Positions 24,786-36,200 of a stretch of 64,000 nt of DNA are shown here, piece after piece. The notes below the pieces were generated by a model. The model did not search any database. It saw only the letters and a list, made by a program, of their open reading frames with translations, and was not told the DNA's origin. Position 1 is the first letter of the stretch; every line of letters starts with the position of its first letter. The translations under genes and the position numbers were made by a program. Where the stretch lies: positions 62,001 to 126,000 of the forward strand of contig CAMFGZ010000001.1 of assembly GCA_945952105.1 (NCBI GenBank), read 5' to 3'. The DNA comes from an uncultured Rhodospirillaceae bacterium. Its GTDB lineage: Bacteria > Pseudomonadota > Alphaproteobacteria > Reyranellales > Reyranellaceae.

Positions 24786-27394
24786 CACTCCTTACTATCA
24801 GATGGCGCCGCCGCCGTCTCTTGGGCCGGCGCCGGTTCGCCGATAAGCTCGTAGACCGCGCGGGCCACGATCTCGAGAGTGTAGGGTTTCTGCACTACGA
24901 TGCGGCTGCGATGTTCCATCGGTAGCTGCGCCTGCTCGCCGTAGCCGGTCGCGAAGAGCAGCGGAATGCCGAGATCGTTCAGACGATGGGCGATCGGGAA
25001 GCTGTTGCGGTCGCCGAGGTTGATGTCGAGCAGGGCAAGCGCGGGGCGCGTGGTCTCGATGGCGTCGAGCGCCGCCTCGATGGACGCCGCGGTGACGACG
25101 TTCTCAGCACCCAGGCGATGGAGAATGTCCTCGGCATCGAGCGCGATGATCAGGCTGTCTTCGACCAGCAGGACTGGCTGGCCCTTCAGGATCTGTCCCG
25201 GCAGGGGTTGCGGATGGTCGGGGGCCGAACGCAGGTAACGCGCGGTCTGCGCGGGGCCGGGCTTGGGTTCCACCACGTGCCGCGCCGGAATGCAGAAGGT
25301 CGCTCGGATTCCCGCCGGGTCGTAGCTCATCTCGGCCGAGCCGCCGAGATCGTAGGGAATGGAGCGTTCGATGATCGTCGTGCCGAAGCCCTTTCGCTTT
25401 GGTGCCTTCACGGCCGGGCCGCCGCTCTCGGACCATTCCAGCCGCAGGTCGCCTTTGGAATCGAGGTGCCAGCCCAGCCGCGTCCGGCCGTCGGGTACCG
25501 AGAGGCTGCCGTACTTGGTCGAGTTGGTGACCAGCTCGTGCAGGAGCAACGCCAAGGTTGAATAGGCCTGCGGCTTCAGGAGCAGCGGCTTGCCTTCCGA
25601 GATCAGGCGCTCCTTGTCGCCAGCGATAGCCGCGGTTTCGGCATCGATCAGTGCCTGCATCGGGGCAGGCCCCCAATGATCGTCGGTGATCTGGTTGTGC
25701 GCGCGGGCGAGCGCGTGGATGCGGCCGTCGACCAAGCGCACGAAATCGCGCACCGCCGGCTCGTCCGGTTGGGACTGCCGGATGAGGCCGCGGATCACGC
25801 CCAGGATGTTGCGCACCCGGTGGTTCAACTCGGCGATGAGCATTTCCTGTCGTGCGCTCGCCTGCTGGCGTTCCGCCGTCGCCTCGTCGGCCAGGCGCAG
25901 CACCACCTCGATCAACGTCGCGCGCAGCGTCTCGGCGACGCGCAGTTCGGCGGGGCTGAAGGGCTGCGACTTGCCCTGTACGAGCTCCTTCCATTCCTCA
26001 AAGCTCTGGCGCGGGGTGAGACGTGGACCGTTGGGGCCGAATTCGACGGGCTTGTGCGGGTCGCCCGCCCAACGGACCGAGCGCACCAGTTCGGAGCGGA
26101 ACAGCACGACATAGTCGCGAGGCGAGCGCGAGATCGGGATCGCGAGCAGGCCCGCTGCCGTGGAGGCGAAGGCGCCGGCGCCGTCGAGGATCGAGCCGAT
26201 ATGGTCGGTGGCGAAGACCTTGCCGGCCGCCGTGCCGTTCAAGGCTCGGATGATGCGGCGGAAGTCTTCGGTCGGCGGGGTGACGCCTGAGAAGGCATAG
26301 GAACCGGCAATCCAGATGCCCATCCCGTCGGCCGGGATGGCACGCATCAGGATGTCGGCCAGCCACTCGGGGTCCTGCAGCAGTGTCTCGTTCGAGGCGA
26401 TCGCACCCAGGAGCTGGTCGGAGATGTCGCGCGCGCGTCGCTCGTAGGCGACGTGTTCCCGTCGCTCGCGCGCCTCCAGCCTCATCGAGAACATCTGCGA
26501 GAACAGCTCGCAGACGGAGCGGCGCTCGAAGCTCGGGCAGCGAGCCGAATAGTGATGGCACGCAAACAGGCCCCACAGCCGGCCGTCGACGATGATCGAG
26601 ATCGACATCGAGGCGCCGACGCCCATGTTCCGGAGGTATTCGATGTGGATGGGCGAGACGGCGCGCAACATGGACAGCGACAGGTCGAGCGGCCGGCCAG
26701 ACGGGTCGAGCTGCGGGACGATTGGCACCGGCTCGGCAGTCACATCGGCGATGACCCGCAGCAAGTTGCGCTTGTAGAGTTCGCGCGCCTGGCGGGGGAT
26801 GTCGCTTGCGGGATAGCGCAGGCCGAGAAACGTGCCGATGCCGGACTTGCAAGCCTCACCCACCACTTCGCCCGAGCCGTCAGGGGCGAAGCGATAGACC
26901 ATGACGCGGTCGAAGCCGGTAAGGCCACGCACCTGGCGCGCGCCTTCGCGGAAGAAGGCGTTTAGGTCGGCACACTGGTCGAGGCGGCCGATCATCGAGC
27001 GTACGAGACTGGTCGAATCCTGATGCTCACCCGAGGAGGGCTCGGCCTCGATGACGACGCTTCCGCCCGACAGATGCAGGGCGATGTCCAGGCGCGGTCG
27101 TCCCGGCACGACTTCCACCCCGAACAGTCGTTCAACAGAGTCGGGGCCGCGCAGCATGATGGTGCGGTTGCGCAAGTCGTGGATGGCCTCGGCAGAGAAC
27201 ACTTCTGACAGCGCCCTGCCGAGAACCTCCTCCGGCCCCTTGCCAAGCCAGGTTTCGACGTTCGCGGATGCGCGCGCCACCATCCAGTCGGACGTCAGCG
27301 CAATCAGGAAACCGATGGGCTGGATGGCGCCCAGGATGTGGATTGGCTCACGATCGCAATTGGTGAGATCTACGCTTCGAAACGGCTCGTTCAC
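24785..27394 (-). CDS. bphP: Bacteriophytochrome-HWE histidine kinase-receiver hybrid
   Basis: 869 residues from a GTG at 27394 (GGAG 6 bases upstream; a TTG at 27406 is the alternative). Order: PAS_2 with the biliverdin-binding Cys13 in DLTNCDREPIHILGAIQPIG; GAF with LRYPASDIPRQARELY and a chromophore pocket His in the HHYSARCPSF segment; PHY; an HWE-type kinase (MLIAELNHRVRNILGVIRGLIRQ, LLHELVTNSTKYGSL); and a C-terminal receiver (QPVLLVEDSLIIALDAED, LALLDINLGDRNS with the phospho-acceptor Asp, QKPYT). It senses red/far-red light in the cytosol. No heme oxygenase (bphO) gene is in the window. Overlaps the downstream kinase. Confidence 0.93.
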   Translation of the reverse strand: MNEPFRSVDLTNCDREPIHILGAIQPIGFLIALTSDWMVARASANVETWLGKGPEEVLGRALSEVFSAEAIHDLRNRTIMLRGPDSVERLFGVEVVPGRPRLDIALHLSGGSVVIEAEPSSGEHQDSTSLVRSMIGRLDQCADLNAFFREGARQVRGLTGFDRVMVYRFAPDGSGEVVGEACKSGIGTFLGLRYPASDIPRQARELYKRNLLRVIADVTAEPVPIVPQLDPSGRPLDLSLSMLRAVSPIHIEYLRNMGVGASMSISIIVDGRLWGLFACHHYSARCPSFERRSVCELFSQMFSMRLEARERREHVAYERRARDISDQLLGAIASNETLLQDPEWLADILMRAIPADGMGIWIAGSYAFSGVTPPTEDFRRIIRALNGTAAGKVFATDHIGSILDGAGAFASTAAGLLAIPISRSPRDYVVLFRSELVRSVRWAGDPHKPVEFGPNGPRLTPRQSFEEWKELVQGKSQPFSPAELRVAETLRATLIEVVLRLADEATAERQQASARQEMLIAELNHRVRNILGVIRGLIRQSQPDEPAVRDFVRLVDGRIHALARAHNQITDDHWGPAPMQALIDAETAAIAGDKERLISEGKPLLLKPQAYSTLALLLHELVTNSTKYGSLSVPDGRTRLGWHLDSKGDLRLEWSESGGPAVKAPKRKGFGTTIIERSIPYDLGGSAEMSYDPAGIRATFCIPARHVVEPKPGPAQTARYLRSAPDHPQPLPGQILKGQPVLLVEDSLIIALDAEDILHRLGAENVVTAASIEAALDAIETTRPALALLDINLGDRNSFPIAHRLNDLGIPLLFATGYGEQAQLPMEHRSRIVVQKPYTLEIVARAVYELIGEPAPAQETAAAPSDSKE

Positions 27395-27914
27395 CCAGAA
27401 CTCCAAGTCTGCTCCGGGGGCGCGGCCGAATCAGTCGCGTGCGATATAAATGCTCTCCCGAGCCGTGGATAACGCCGCCGGGTCGCCAAGGTTGCTGGCC
27501 GCTCGATTTTGCCCGCCCCGCGCATACCAAGCCCCGAATTGGGCATGCCGCGTTATCGTCGGGTCTCGGGTCGAGACCCGCTCTTTCGCCGATGTGCGGT
27601 GACGCGGCTCCGCGACGGGCTTAGCGGTCACGCGTTTTCCCGCGGTCTGCGGGTCGCATCGGGCCGCGGTCGTTCCGGTACTGGATGCTGCTTACATTCG
27701 GCCAGAGCGGCTTCGCCATGCAGTCTCCCCCGACGCCCTTTGCGGGCATAGCCGCGAAACGATGACGCCGTGTCCTTACGCACCCCTTACGATCGTCTCG
27801 AAGCGACCACGGCGTTCCGAATCATGAAACACTCGGCTCGCGAGGGCCTGCTACAATGCATCGCAACGGCTCGTTCGACGCCGCGTTTGCAGCCCTCCCA
27901 TTCCAAGAGGAGTG
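27395..27914. other. Divergent intergenic region with a small hairpin
   Basis: About 520 bp between the phytochrome gene and the gene at 27915. No convincing gene. A 7-bp stem (GGGTCTC at 27561-27567, GAGACCC at 27573-27579, loop 5) is present without a T-run. The promoters of both flanking genes must be here. Confidence 0.4.
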
Positions 27915-28745
27915 ATGAACAATCTCTACGCGGTGATAACGGCGCTGGGTATCGGCGTAGCGGTGGCTCTCGTGGCGCAGTTCACCAAGGGGACCAGCAC
28001 GGCGAGGCGGCTCGTATTCGGTTTTGTCGTGGCGCTCCTGGTGGGTACCGGCTTTACCGTCGGGCGCCCTGAGGTCGAGAAGTTCGCATTCGACCGTAGC
28101 GACGATTATGCGTGGTCGGTCGTCCGGGGGCGCATGGTCACGCAGGATCCCGTCCTGCTCGACGTCTTTGCACTCGACCCCGCCATCGAGGCCGACCTCC
28201 GGCAGGGCCTGCTGCCGATCCTGCGCGAGCAGCACGGGGAGATGAACGATCCAGCGATGCTGCAAGCCGTTTCGAAGGCAGCCGCCGCCACGTTCCGCGG
28301 CAAGATCATGCCGGTGGCCCAGCTCGGGTCCGACGACGCGGTCGCGGCTTGGGGAGACCGAACGGTGCCTACTCTGCAGGCCCTGCGCAGCGTCTCGGAC
28401 GAGGCCTGTGCGGATTATGCGATGACCGGTGTCAACCGCACCTCGCCGAACCTGCGGGTCGATGCCGCCCTGTCCGCCCGCCAGCGCGCCATGATCGCGG
28501 CCTACAAATCGAGCAATCCGGCCAATAAACTGCCGTCGGGCGAAGAGCTGGGTGCCGCCTATGAGCACGCGCGCGCGCTGGCAACCCCGCCGTTCGAGGA
28601 TGCCGACATGGCCGCATTCCGCGACCTCCGGGACCAGCCCAAAGCTCGCCAGTGCGAGTTGATGCTGCGCCTGTTTACCGCCATCGACCGCCTTCCTCTT
28701 GCAGAGAAGGCAGCGATCTACCGCACCATCATGGCGAACGGGTGA
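27915..28745 (+). CDS. Hypothetical membrane-anchored protein
   Basis: 276 residues. Two hydrophobic segments at the N-terminus (LYAVITALGIGVAVALVAQF and LVFGFVVALLVGTGFTV) are followed by a long helical domain (VLLDVFALDPAIEADLRQGLLPILREQH; AACADYAMTGVNRTSPNL-like region; ALSARQRAMIAAYKSSNP). The topology suggests a periplasmic or cytosolic helical domain anchored by a hairpin. No family recognised. AAGAGG lies just before the start; a GTG directly upstream (27912) is an alternative. Confidence 0.65.
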   Translation: MNNLYAVITALGIGVAVALVAQFTKGTSTARRLVFGFVVALLVGTGFTVGRPEVEKFAFDRSDDYAWSVVRGRMVTQDPVLLDVFALDPAIEADLRQGLLPILREQHGEMNDPAMLQAVSKAAAATFRGKIMPVAQLGSDDAVAAWGDRTVPTLQALRSVSDEACADYAMTGVNRTSPNLRVDAALSARQRAMIAAYKSSNPANKLPSGEELGAAYEHARALATPPFEDADMAAFRDLRDQPKARQCELMLRLFTAIDRLPLAEKAAIYRTIMANG

Positions 28746-28763
28746 GACGGCGCGCGCGAAGTC

Positions 28764-29495
28764 TTATTGCGGGGAGAGTCTGACCGCCGTGATGTACCGT
28801 TGGCGGTAGTAGTCGGCGTCGAGGTTGGTCACCATTACGGGCGAGCCGCGGTGCGTGGCGTGAACGAACTGGTCGTTGCCGGCATAGATACCGATATGTG
28901 TGAACGTCCCGCGATAACCAAACAGGACGAGGTCGCCCCTCTGCAGGTCGTTGCGCGCCACCGGCGTGCCCTGGCGCACCATGTCATGCGGCATGCGGGG
29001 GATGCGCTGACCGAAGACGGCCCCGTAGAGATAGTAGACGAAGCCACTGCAGTCGAAACCGGTCTGGGGCGAGGTGCCGCCATATCGATAGGGCGTGCCG
29101 AGATAGTTCATGGCGCGCGAGACCAGCCGGTCGCCCCATTCGTTCGCGATCGTCGGCTTGGCGCCGGCCGCTGCGGTCGAAGCGGGTACGCTATAGGAAG
29201 CCTGGACAACCGCAGGAGACGCGCTCGTGAATCCGCCGAAGGCGGCATTGTCCTGCTGCCATTTGGCATTGAGCTGGTCGGCCATGCCGTCGGTAGGGTC
29301 GGCTTTGACGACCGGCCGGGCCTTGGCCTTTGAAGCCTGCTTCACTTGGGGTGCCTTGACCTGCGCGCTGGCGGGGGCGAACGCGCCGCCGACGCCCAGC
29401 AACGCGATGCAAGAGACAATCGCAACCGAAACGGCTTTCGCCTTGAGAAGGGAGCGGGCGCTGGACTGAAAGCGTCGTCCGGGTCTCAAGGTCAT
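28764..29495 (-). CDS. NlpC/P60 cell-wall hydrolase
   Basis: 243 residues with an N-terminal export signal (SVAIVSCIALLGVGGAFAPASAQ), a low-complexity linker, and a C-terminal NlpC/P60 domain. Catalytic residues: Cys in TGFDCSGFVYYLYGA, His in FTHIGIYAGNDQFVHATHRG. YLGTPYRYGGTSPQTG is also typical. It cleaves stem-peptide bonds in peptidoglycan. GGAGAG precedes the ATG. Convergent with the membrane protein gene. Confidence 0.9.
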   Translation of the reverse strand: MTLRPGRRFQSSARSLLKAKAVSVAIVSCIALLGVGGAFAPASAQVKAPQVKQASKAKARPVVKADPTDGMADQLNAKWQQDNAAFGGFTSASPAVVQASYSVPASTAAAGAKPTIANEWGDRLVSRAMNYLGTPYRYGGTSPQTGFDCSGFVYYLYGAVFGQRIPRMPHDMVRQGTPVARNDLQRGDLVLFGYRGTFTHIGIYAGNDQFVHATHRGSPVMVTNLDADYYRQRYITAVRLSPQ

Positions 29496-29805
29496 GAATT
29501 TTCTCTCCGGTTGGGAACCACGAGGGTGATCCGAGGGCCGGAGGCATAGTGGCCAAGCATGTCAGCCGCGTCCAACAAATGTTGCAAATTTGCCACATTG
29601 GTCGCAGGCAAACTAACTTATTGATAAGATTAGTAATTCCTTTACTTTTCCACAGCCCCACGGAGGTTTGCGCAGGACACGGGAAAATACCCAGCGTCTG
29701 TCCCCCCGGAGATGTTGCCGGCTGAGCCCGGTGGGCAGCCCTGAAAAGTCAGGTGGGAGCGTGCGCCGACGTCCCCAGTAGGGTGCATCTGACCACCGCA
29801 ACCGG
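29496..29805. other. Intergenic, no gene recognised
   Basis: About 310 bp with a locally AT-rich part (29575-29645) that is the likely promoter region of the NlpC/P60 gene. No gene seen. Confidence 0.4.
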
Positions 29806-30015
29806 TCAGGCGGTCGTGACCTTCTCGCGGCGGCGCAGCGACCAGTTGTTCTGGATGCGGATCTCCGGATTGGGAACGGTCCAGCAGGCACCGCCTTCAT
29901 CGAGGAACACAACCCAGAGGAGATGCGACTCAGGGCCGTAGTCGATGACGAAATGGGCGAGACCCGGGCCTTTCGACGTCTCGAGCGGCAGGGGCGGATT
30001 CAATTGGGTGATCAT
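29806..30015 (-). CDS. Small conserved protein of unknown function
   Basis: 69 residues from the ATG at 30015 (MITQLNPPLPLETSKGPG). The sequence LAHFVIDYGPESHLLWVVFLDEGGACWTVPNPEIR looks like a compact beta protein. I recall this short family as frequent in Rhizobiales and Rhodospirillales genomes without a known function. It could be a small structural or binding protein; nothing in the context helps. Confidence 0.65.
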   Translation of the reverse strand: MITQLNPPLPLETSKGPGLAHFVIDYGPESHLLWVVFLDEGGACWTVPNPEIRIQNNWSLRRREKVTTA

Positions 30016-30200
30016 CACGATCAAACGGCGTCCCGATCCGGAGTGTTCCGGTCACCGAGAAGATTCAATTCACACGGCCCTTTGGTAGAGGACGCGTCCC
30101 GCGCGCAGTCCTCTTCTTTCGTGCGCTGTGTGACGCTGATAGGGTCGCGTCGGTTGCCTACGATCACAAGAGGCAACGCGTAGGTAGTGAAGGGGCTTCC

Positions 30201-33200
30201 ATGACCGACCTCATCGTCAACGGAACGGCAGGTACGAACGGCGCCAGCGGCACTGCTCCCGATGAGTCAGGTACTGCCGGAAGCGCGGGTGGGAAGGCCA
30301 CTGCCGTCAACATCTCCAATACTGACCTCCAGCCAGGGGCGATGGCGTTCGGCGGCGCCGGAGGTGCGGGTGGAGATGGCGCCGAAACCACCGGCAATGC
30401 CGGGGCTGGCGGCGCCGGTGCCGCCGCCGCGAGTCGGGCCAACGCGTTGGCTGCCGATCCAGACGAGACCTATGCGACAGCAGAATCCGTCGGTGGCGAC
30501 GGCGGCGACGCCGGTACCCCCGGTTCGGCCGGCATGGGCGCCAACGGAGGCAAGGGCGGAAGCAGTCGCGCCATCGCGCTGGCGCACAATGCCGACGGTT
30601 CGGCCGATGCGATGGCTGTCGCAACCGGCGGCAATGGCGGCGATGGAGTCGTCGGCGGGAACGGCGGCGTGGCCAGGGGCTCGACCGCCGAGGCGCACGG
30701 CGGAAGCGACGCCCGCGCCACCGCCTCGGTCGAACAAACAGGCGGCAACGGCGGCACCTCGTCCGGCGCCACGGCATCGGGCGGTGCGGGTGCCGCCAGC
30801 GCCCTCGTCGATGCCGTCAGCGGCTCGACCGATGGCGGCGTGCTGACCCTGTCCCAGACGGCTACGGGCGGCAGCGGCGGCGAGGCGCTCGGCACGGGGT
30901 ACGGCGGCTGGGGCAACGCCGGCAGTTCCTCTCTTACGTTTGACGACACGGTACAGGCCGATGTGAGCCTCTCGATCCTGGCCGGCGTGGTAGCTGTAGG
31001 CGGCGATGGCGGCGGCGGCGGTATCGGTCGCAACGGTGCCTCCGGCACGTCGAGTCTCAACGTCACCGGTGCGGCGGACGTCGGAGGGATCGCGTTGGCC
31101 CATGGTGGTGCGGGAGGCGCGTCCACGGCGATTTCAGGCCGCAAGGGTGGCGCGGCCAACGCTTCTTCCGTGGTGTCCGGTATCGGTTCGGGCGACCATG
31201 TGACGGCAACCGCGATCGCGACTGGCGGAACCGGCGGCAGCGCCAGCGGCACGGGCTTCGTTGGCGGTATGGGTGGCACGGCCTCGTCTACGGCCACAGC
31301 CACCGGCGCCGGATCGGACGTCGACGCGAGCGCGGCGCAGTATGGCGGCGATGGGGGCGCGGGTCTCGCCGGCGCCAATGGTGGTTACGGCGCGTCGAGC
31401 AATATGACCGACGCCGTGACGGCCACGAGCACCTCGGGCACGTCTTCTCTCGCCCAGGTCGCGGCTGGCGGAAGCGGAGGCGATGCGACTGGCGGTGGCT
31501 ACGGCGGCGTCGCCGGCAATGCGACATCCAATCTCTCGGCGAGCGTGACGAGTGCCGCTGTACCGCATCTCACCGTCGCCTCGCAGGCAGGCGGTGGTGA
31601 TGCCGGCGCTGCCGACGCAGCCGGCCGTTCTCGTACGGGCGGCTCGGCGACGGCGGATGCCACCGGCACGAGCCTGTCCTGGACGTCGGCGGTGGCCGCG
31701 GCCGTTGGCGGCAGCGGCAGCAGCAACAGCGCGGGATCCGGTGCGGCTGTCGGCGGCGTGGGTGGCGCGGCGCAAGCCACTGCCCATGCGACGGGTGTGA
31801 CGCAGGCGGACGCGATCGCTGCCGCGATCGGCGGAAGCGGAGGCGAGGGTACCGGCAATGCCGCCGGTGGTCGCGGAGGAACCGCGTTTGCCACTGCCAT
31901 CGCCCAAGATGGGCTACTCGCCACCGCGCTCGCGAGCGCGGCGGGAGGCGGCGGTGGCGACGGCGTGCAGGCGGCTGGCTGGGGCGCCAGCCTCGTGAAC
32001 CGTGCGATGGCGACCGCTATCGCCACCGATGCCGGCGGCGAGGCGAGCGCCTCTGCCCTGCAAACTGGTGGCGATGGCGGCACTGCGAGCGGCTCGTCGA
32101 CCGGGGGCGCCGGAGGATCGAGCACGCTCGCCAATGCGGTTTCCGGCAGCACGGCCAATGGCGACCTCGAACTCTTCCAGACCGCAGTGGGCGGCAGCGG
32201 CGGCAACTCCCTAGGTGGACAAGCGGGCAAAGGTGGAGCGGCAATCTCCACGCTCACGCTCGTCGATGGCAGCAGCGCCTCGCTGAGCGCGGAGGTCGAG
32301 GCCATCGGTGGCGCGGCCGGCAATATCGGCTCGCTGGGCAAGGGTGGCGCGGCCACGGCGTCCGTCACCCTGTCAGGTTTGCACGACGTCGACGCCAAGG
32401 CCCGCTCGAGCGGCGGCGCTGGCACCGAAGCCGTGCTCGGGAGCGGCAACAACGGCGGCGGCGGCGGCGCGGCGACGGCGCAGGCGACCGTCTCATCCTC
32501 GGGTGACTCAGGCGATATGCAACATGCCACGGCCATCGCGACCGGCGGTGCCGGCGGCATGGGCTTCGCCGTTTCTTCCCATGCCGGCGACGGCGGCACC
32601 GCCTCGGCAACGGCACGAGGCACGAGTGACACTGGCGCGACCACTTTCGTGCGGGCGGAAGCAACGGGCGGCGCCGGCGGCATGGGCGAGGGCGGCGCGT
32701 TCAGCGGGCATGGTGCGAGCACGAGGCTGGTCGATGCGGTGTCGGGTTACAGTGCGCTGGGCAGCCTGGAGCTCACGCAGATCGCGACGGGTGGCGCCGG
32801 CGGGGGGGCCTTTTCCACTGATGCAGCACGGGGCGGCACGGCGGTATCCCACCTCACCTACGATGCTTCGCTCGAAACAGAGATGAGCGCCTACGTCCGT
32901 GCGGAAGTTGCGGCAAACGGCGGTGCTGCAGGCGTGACCGTCAACACAGTCGGGAATGTCGCCAAAGGCGGCAGTGCCAATGCCTTCGTCAGCGTGCTGA
33001 ATACGCCGCAAGCCGACGCGATCGCCACGGCGGTCGGCGGCGCAGGCAGCCAAACCAACCTCCATTCCCGACCCGCCGGGTCGGGCGGATTGGCCCGCGC
33101 GTCCGCGGCGGTCTCGGTCGGCGAAGGCAGCGCCGAGGCGCGTGCCCAGGGTGGCGACGGTGGTGACGTATCCGACCTCTACGCCGGCTATTCGTCGGCG

Positions 33201-36200
33201 GATGGCGGCCAGGGGGGCAGGGCGAACCTTGTCTCCGCCAGCACGACGGCTACGGTCGGTGATGGCACTGCCTCGGCGGAAGGCCGGGGCGGCAATGGTG
33301 GTCTTGGCTACGGAGACGGCCGGACGGGCGGTGCGGGCGGCGTGGCAGTCGGCATCGCCGCGACCGCGAGTGCGGTCGGGACCGCGTCGGCCAGCGCTAA
33401 GGCGTTCGGGGGTGACGGCGGAGAGGGCATCGGCGGTGCGGCCGGCGGTGCGGGAGCGTGGGCCAGGCTCGTCAACGCAGTCAGCGTTACTGCCGGCACT
33501 ACCCGCCAGTTCTCCCAGGAGACGGTTGGCGGCTCCGGTGGCAATTCAAGCGGCGGCACAGGAGCGGGTGGCCGCGCGGGCTATGCGCTATCGACGCTCG
33601 ATGTCGCCGACGGATCTGGCGCAAGCGTGGAAGTGACCAATGCCGCGCGAGGCGGAGATGCCGGCCAAGGCACTGCCGTCTCGACAGGCGGCGCGGCGAC
33701 GGCGACCGGTACTCTCTCTTCCGCGGCCGATCTGTCGGCCGTCGTCTCGGTGGCAGGCGGCGCCGGCGGCGCTTCCGACGGCGGCAACGGTGGCATTGGT
33801 GGCAAGGCCAACCTGTCGACGACCGCCAGCGGAACTCTCGACGTCTCCCTCCGCGGGACCGTGACCGGTGGCACGGGCGGCAGTGCCAGCGGCGCGGGCC
33901 ATACGGCGGGAGCGGGCGGCGTCGCCGTTGGCGCGCTGACGGGCACTGGCGGTAGCGGCGAACTCCTGGTGCAGCTCGTTCAGACCGGCGGCAGCGGTGG
34001 CGAAGGTGCGGATGGTGCCAATGGCGGTTTGGGCCGGGCAAGCACGCTCAACAATGCCGTGAACTGGATGGGCGGCGGCGGCGACGTGGGACTCTTCCAG
34101 GTTGTTACGGGCGGCGCGGGCGGGGCAAGCGACGGCGGCGCGGGCGGCAGCGCCGGTGCGGCGACGTCGACGCTCGTCGTCGATAACAGCGGCGGGACCG
34201 ATCATCCCGCTGCGTTGAAGGTCAGCGTCACGGCGGTCGGCGGCGCCGGCGGCGGTGTGACGGGTGGAACCCTAGGCGGCAAGGCGGGAGCCCACGGGAC
34301 GGCGACGGCCTCGGTGATTGATACGGGCAACATCGAAGCCGACGCCCTTGGCATCGGTGGCGCCGGCGGCGCGGCGATAGGCGCCCGCGGCGGTCTCGGC
34401 GGTTCGGGCATGGCGACGGCCACCTCGACGGCCGGCCTCGCCGCCGTCGCGCAAGCCGCTGTTGTGGGGGGCGCCGGCGGTGAGGGTGGCGCCAGCGACG
34501 GCAGCAGCGCGGGCTCAGGCGGTGCGGGCGGCAATGCCGGCACGGCGGCTTCGTCGGCCACGGGTGCGACGGCCTTCGCGATGAGCGTCGGCACGGGCGG
34601 TGCGGGCGGTGCGGCAGCGGGCGTGGGCAAGGTCGCCGGCGCGGCCGGATCGGGCGGCGTCCTGTCGGCCTTCGCCTCGGGCACCACCGAAGCGGTTGCG
34701 GTCGTGCGCATGACGGGCGGCGCCGGCGGCGCCGGAAATGCTGACGCCGATGCCACTAGGGGCGCCGACGCGATCGTGACCGACGCGCTCGTGGCCTACA
34801 CCGACGGCGGTAGTGCGACCTTGAGCCAGTTCACGACGGGCGGTGCGGGCGGCAGCGCGGAGGGCGCCGGTATCGCGGGCGCAGGTGGCATGGCCCAATC
34901 GACCCTCGGCTTCGACGATTCCGGGTCGGCTATGCGAAGCGCAACCATTACGGTCGGCACTGTTGCCACCGGCGGTGCGGGCGGCGACGGCGCAGCTTCG
35001 TCCGGTGGCTCGGGCGGGGCGGTCAGCGCGCAGGCCGAGGTGTCATCCAACATGGCCGGGGCCGCTACCACCGCGAACGCGGCGGCGGTAGGTGGCGCGG
35101 GAGGCCTCTCAACTGACGGCAACGGCGGTGCGGGGGGTGCCGTGACGGCTGTGAGTGCGCAAGCCGTCGGTATGATTTCAGCGGCCGTGACGGCCACGGC
35201 GGTCGGGGGCAAGGGCGGCACGGCCGGTAGTGTCGGCAGCAGGGGCGGAGACGGCGGCGCCGTCGGTGGCATGACGGCGCATGCCGAAGCAACGGGCTCC
35301 GTAACCCTCGTCGCCAACCAGACAGGCGGTGCGGGTGGTGCGGGACTGGCGGGCGCTGACGGCGGCGACGGCCTGTCGAGTGTGCTCGACGACGCACTGT
35401 CGTATGTGATCGGCGCTGCCGGCGCGGTGTCGCTCGAGCAGCGGACGCAGGGCGGACATGGCGGCGACGCCGAGAGCGGGGGGCATGCCGGCAACGGCGG
35501 TGATGCCGTGTCCTACCTGACCATCGACGATGGCGGCGACCCCACTCAAGTCGGCACGATCGACGTCACTGCCTCGGCCTTTGGTGGTTTTGGAGGTAGC
35601 GACGCCCTCGGCGGCGGGCTTGCTGGCAATGCCGACGTGCATGTCGACATCACCGCATCGGCCGCGACGTCGGTGCTGAGCGTGACCGCGACGGCCTACG
35701 GTGCCGATGGCGGTGGCGGCACGGGCGAGAACCTTGATGGCGGCGATGCCAGGGCCGTGGCATCGGGCGTGGCCGGCGCGAGCGCCACCGTCTCGGCGTA
35801 CAGCTTCGCCGGAGGCGGAACCGAGACGCCGGGCACCGCGGAAGCGAGCGCCTTTGCCGACGCGCTCGCGAGCAGCGTCGCGGCGGGCGCCCAGACGGAA
35901 AGCAACGACACCGCCTCGTTGATCTCGGGAGCGGACGCGCAAGCGCAATCCACCGGCTCGGGCCTGCAGCATGCCTTTGCCTTTGCCTTTGCCGCCTATG
36001 GTGAGGCAGCGCCGGCTTTCACGGCCGACACGACGGCGCTTGCAACGCTGACCGTCGAGCCAGGCTCTGCGCAATTAAATGCCATCCTCGACGACAATCC
36101 GAGCATCGCGGCTGGCTTCTCCGATGCGACGTCGTTCTTTGCCGTCCTGGGCCTCGGTGGTCGCCATGGCGATGCGCCCGACGGCATCGAGACGGCAAGC

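Noticed and set aside
30267..35494. Several Pro- or Arg-rich minus-strand frames opposite the giant repeat gene
   Set aside because: Mirror images of GGC/GCC repeats; the plus frame is a single 2135-codon frame with ordered modules and a non-repetitive end.
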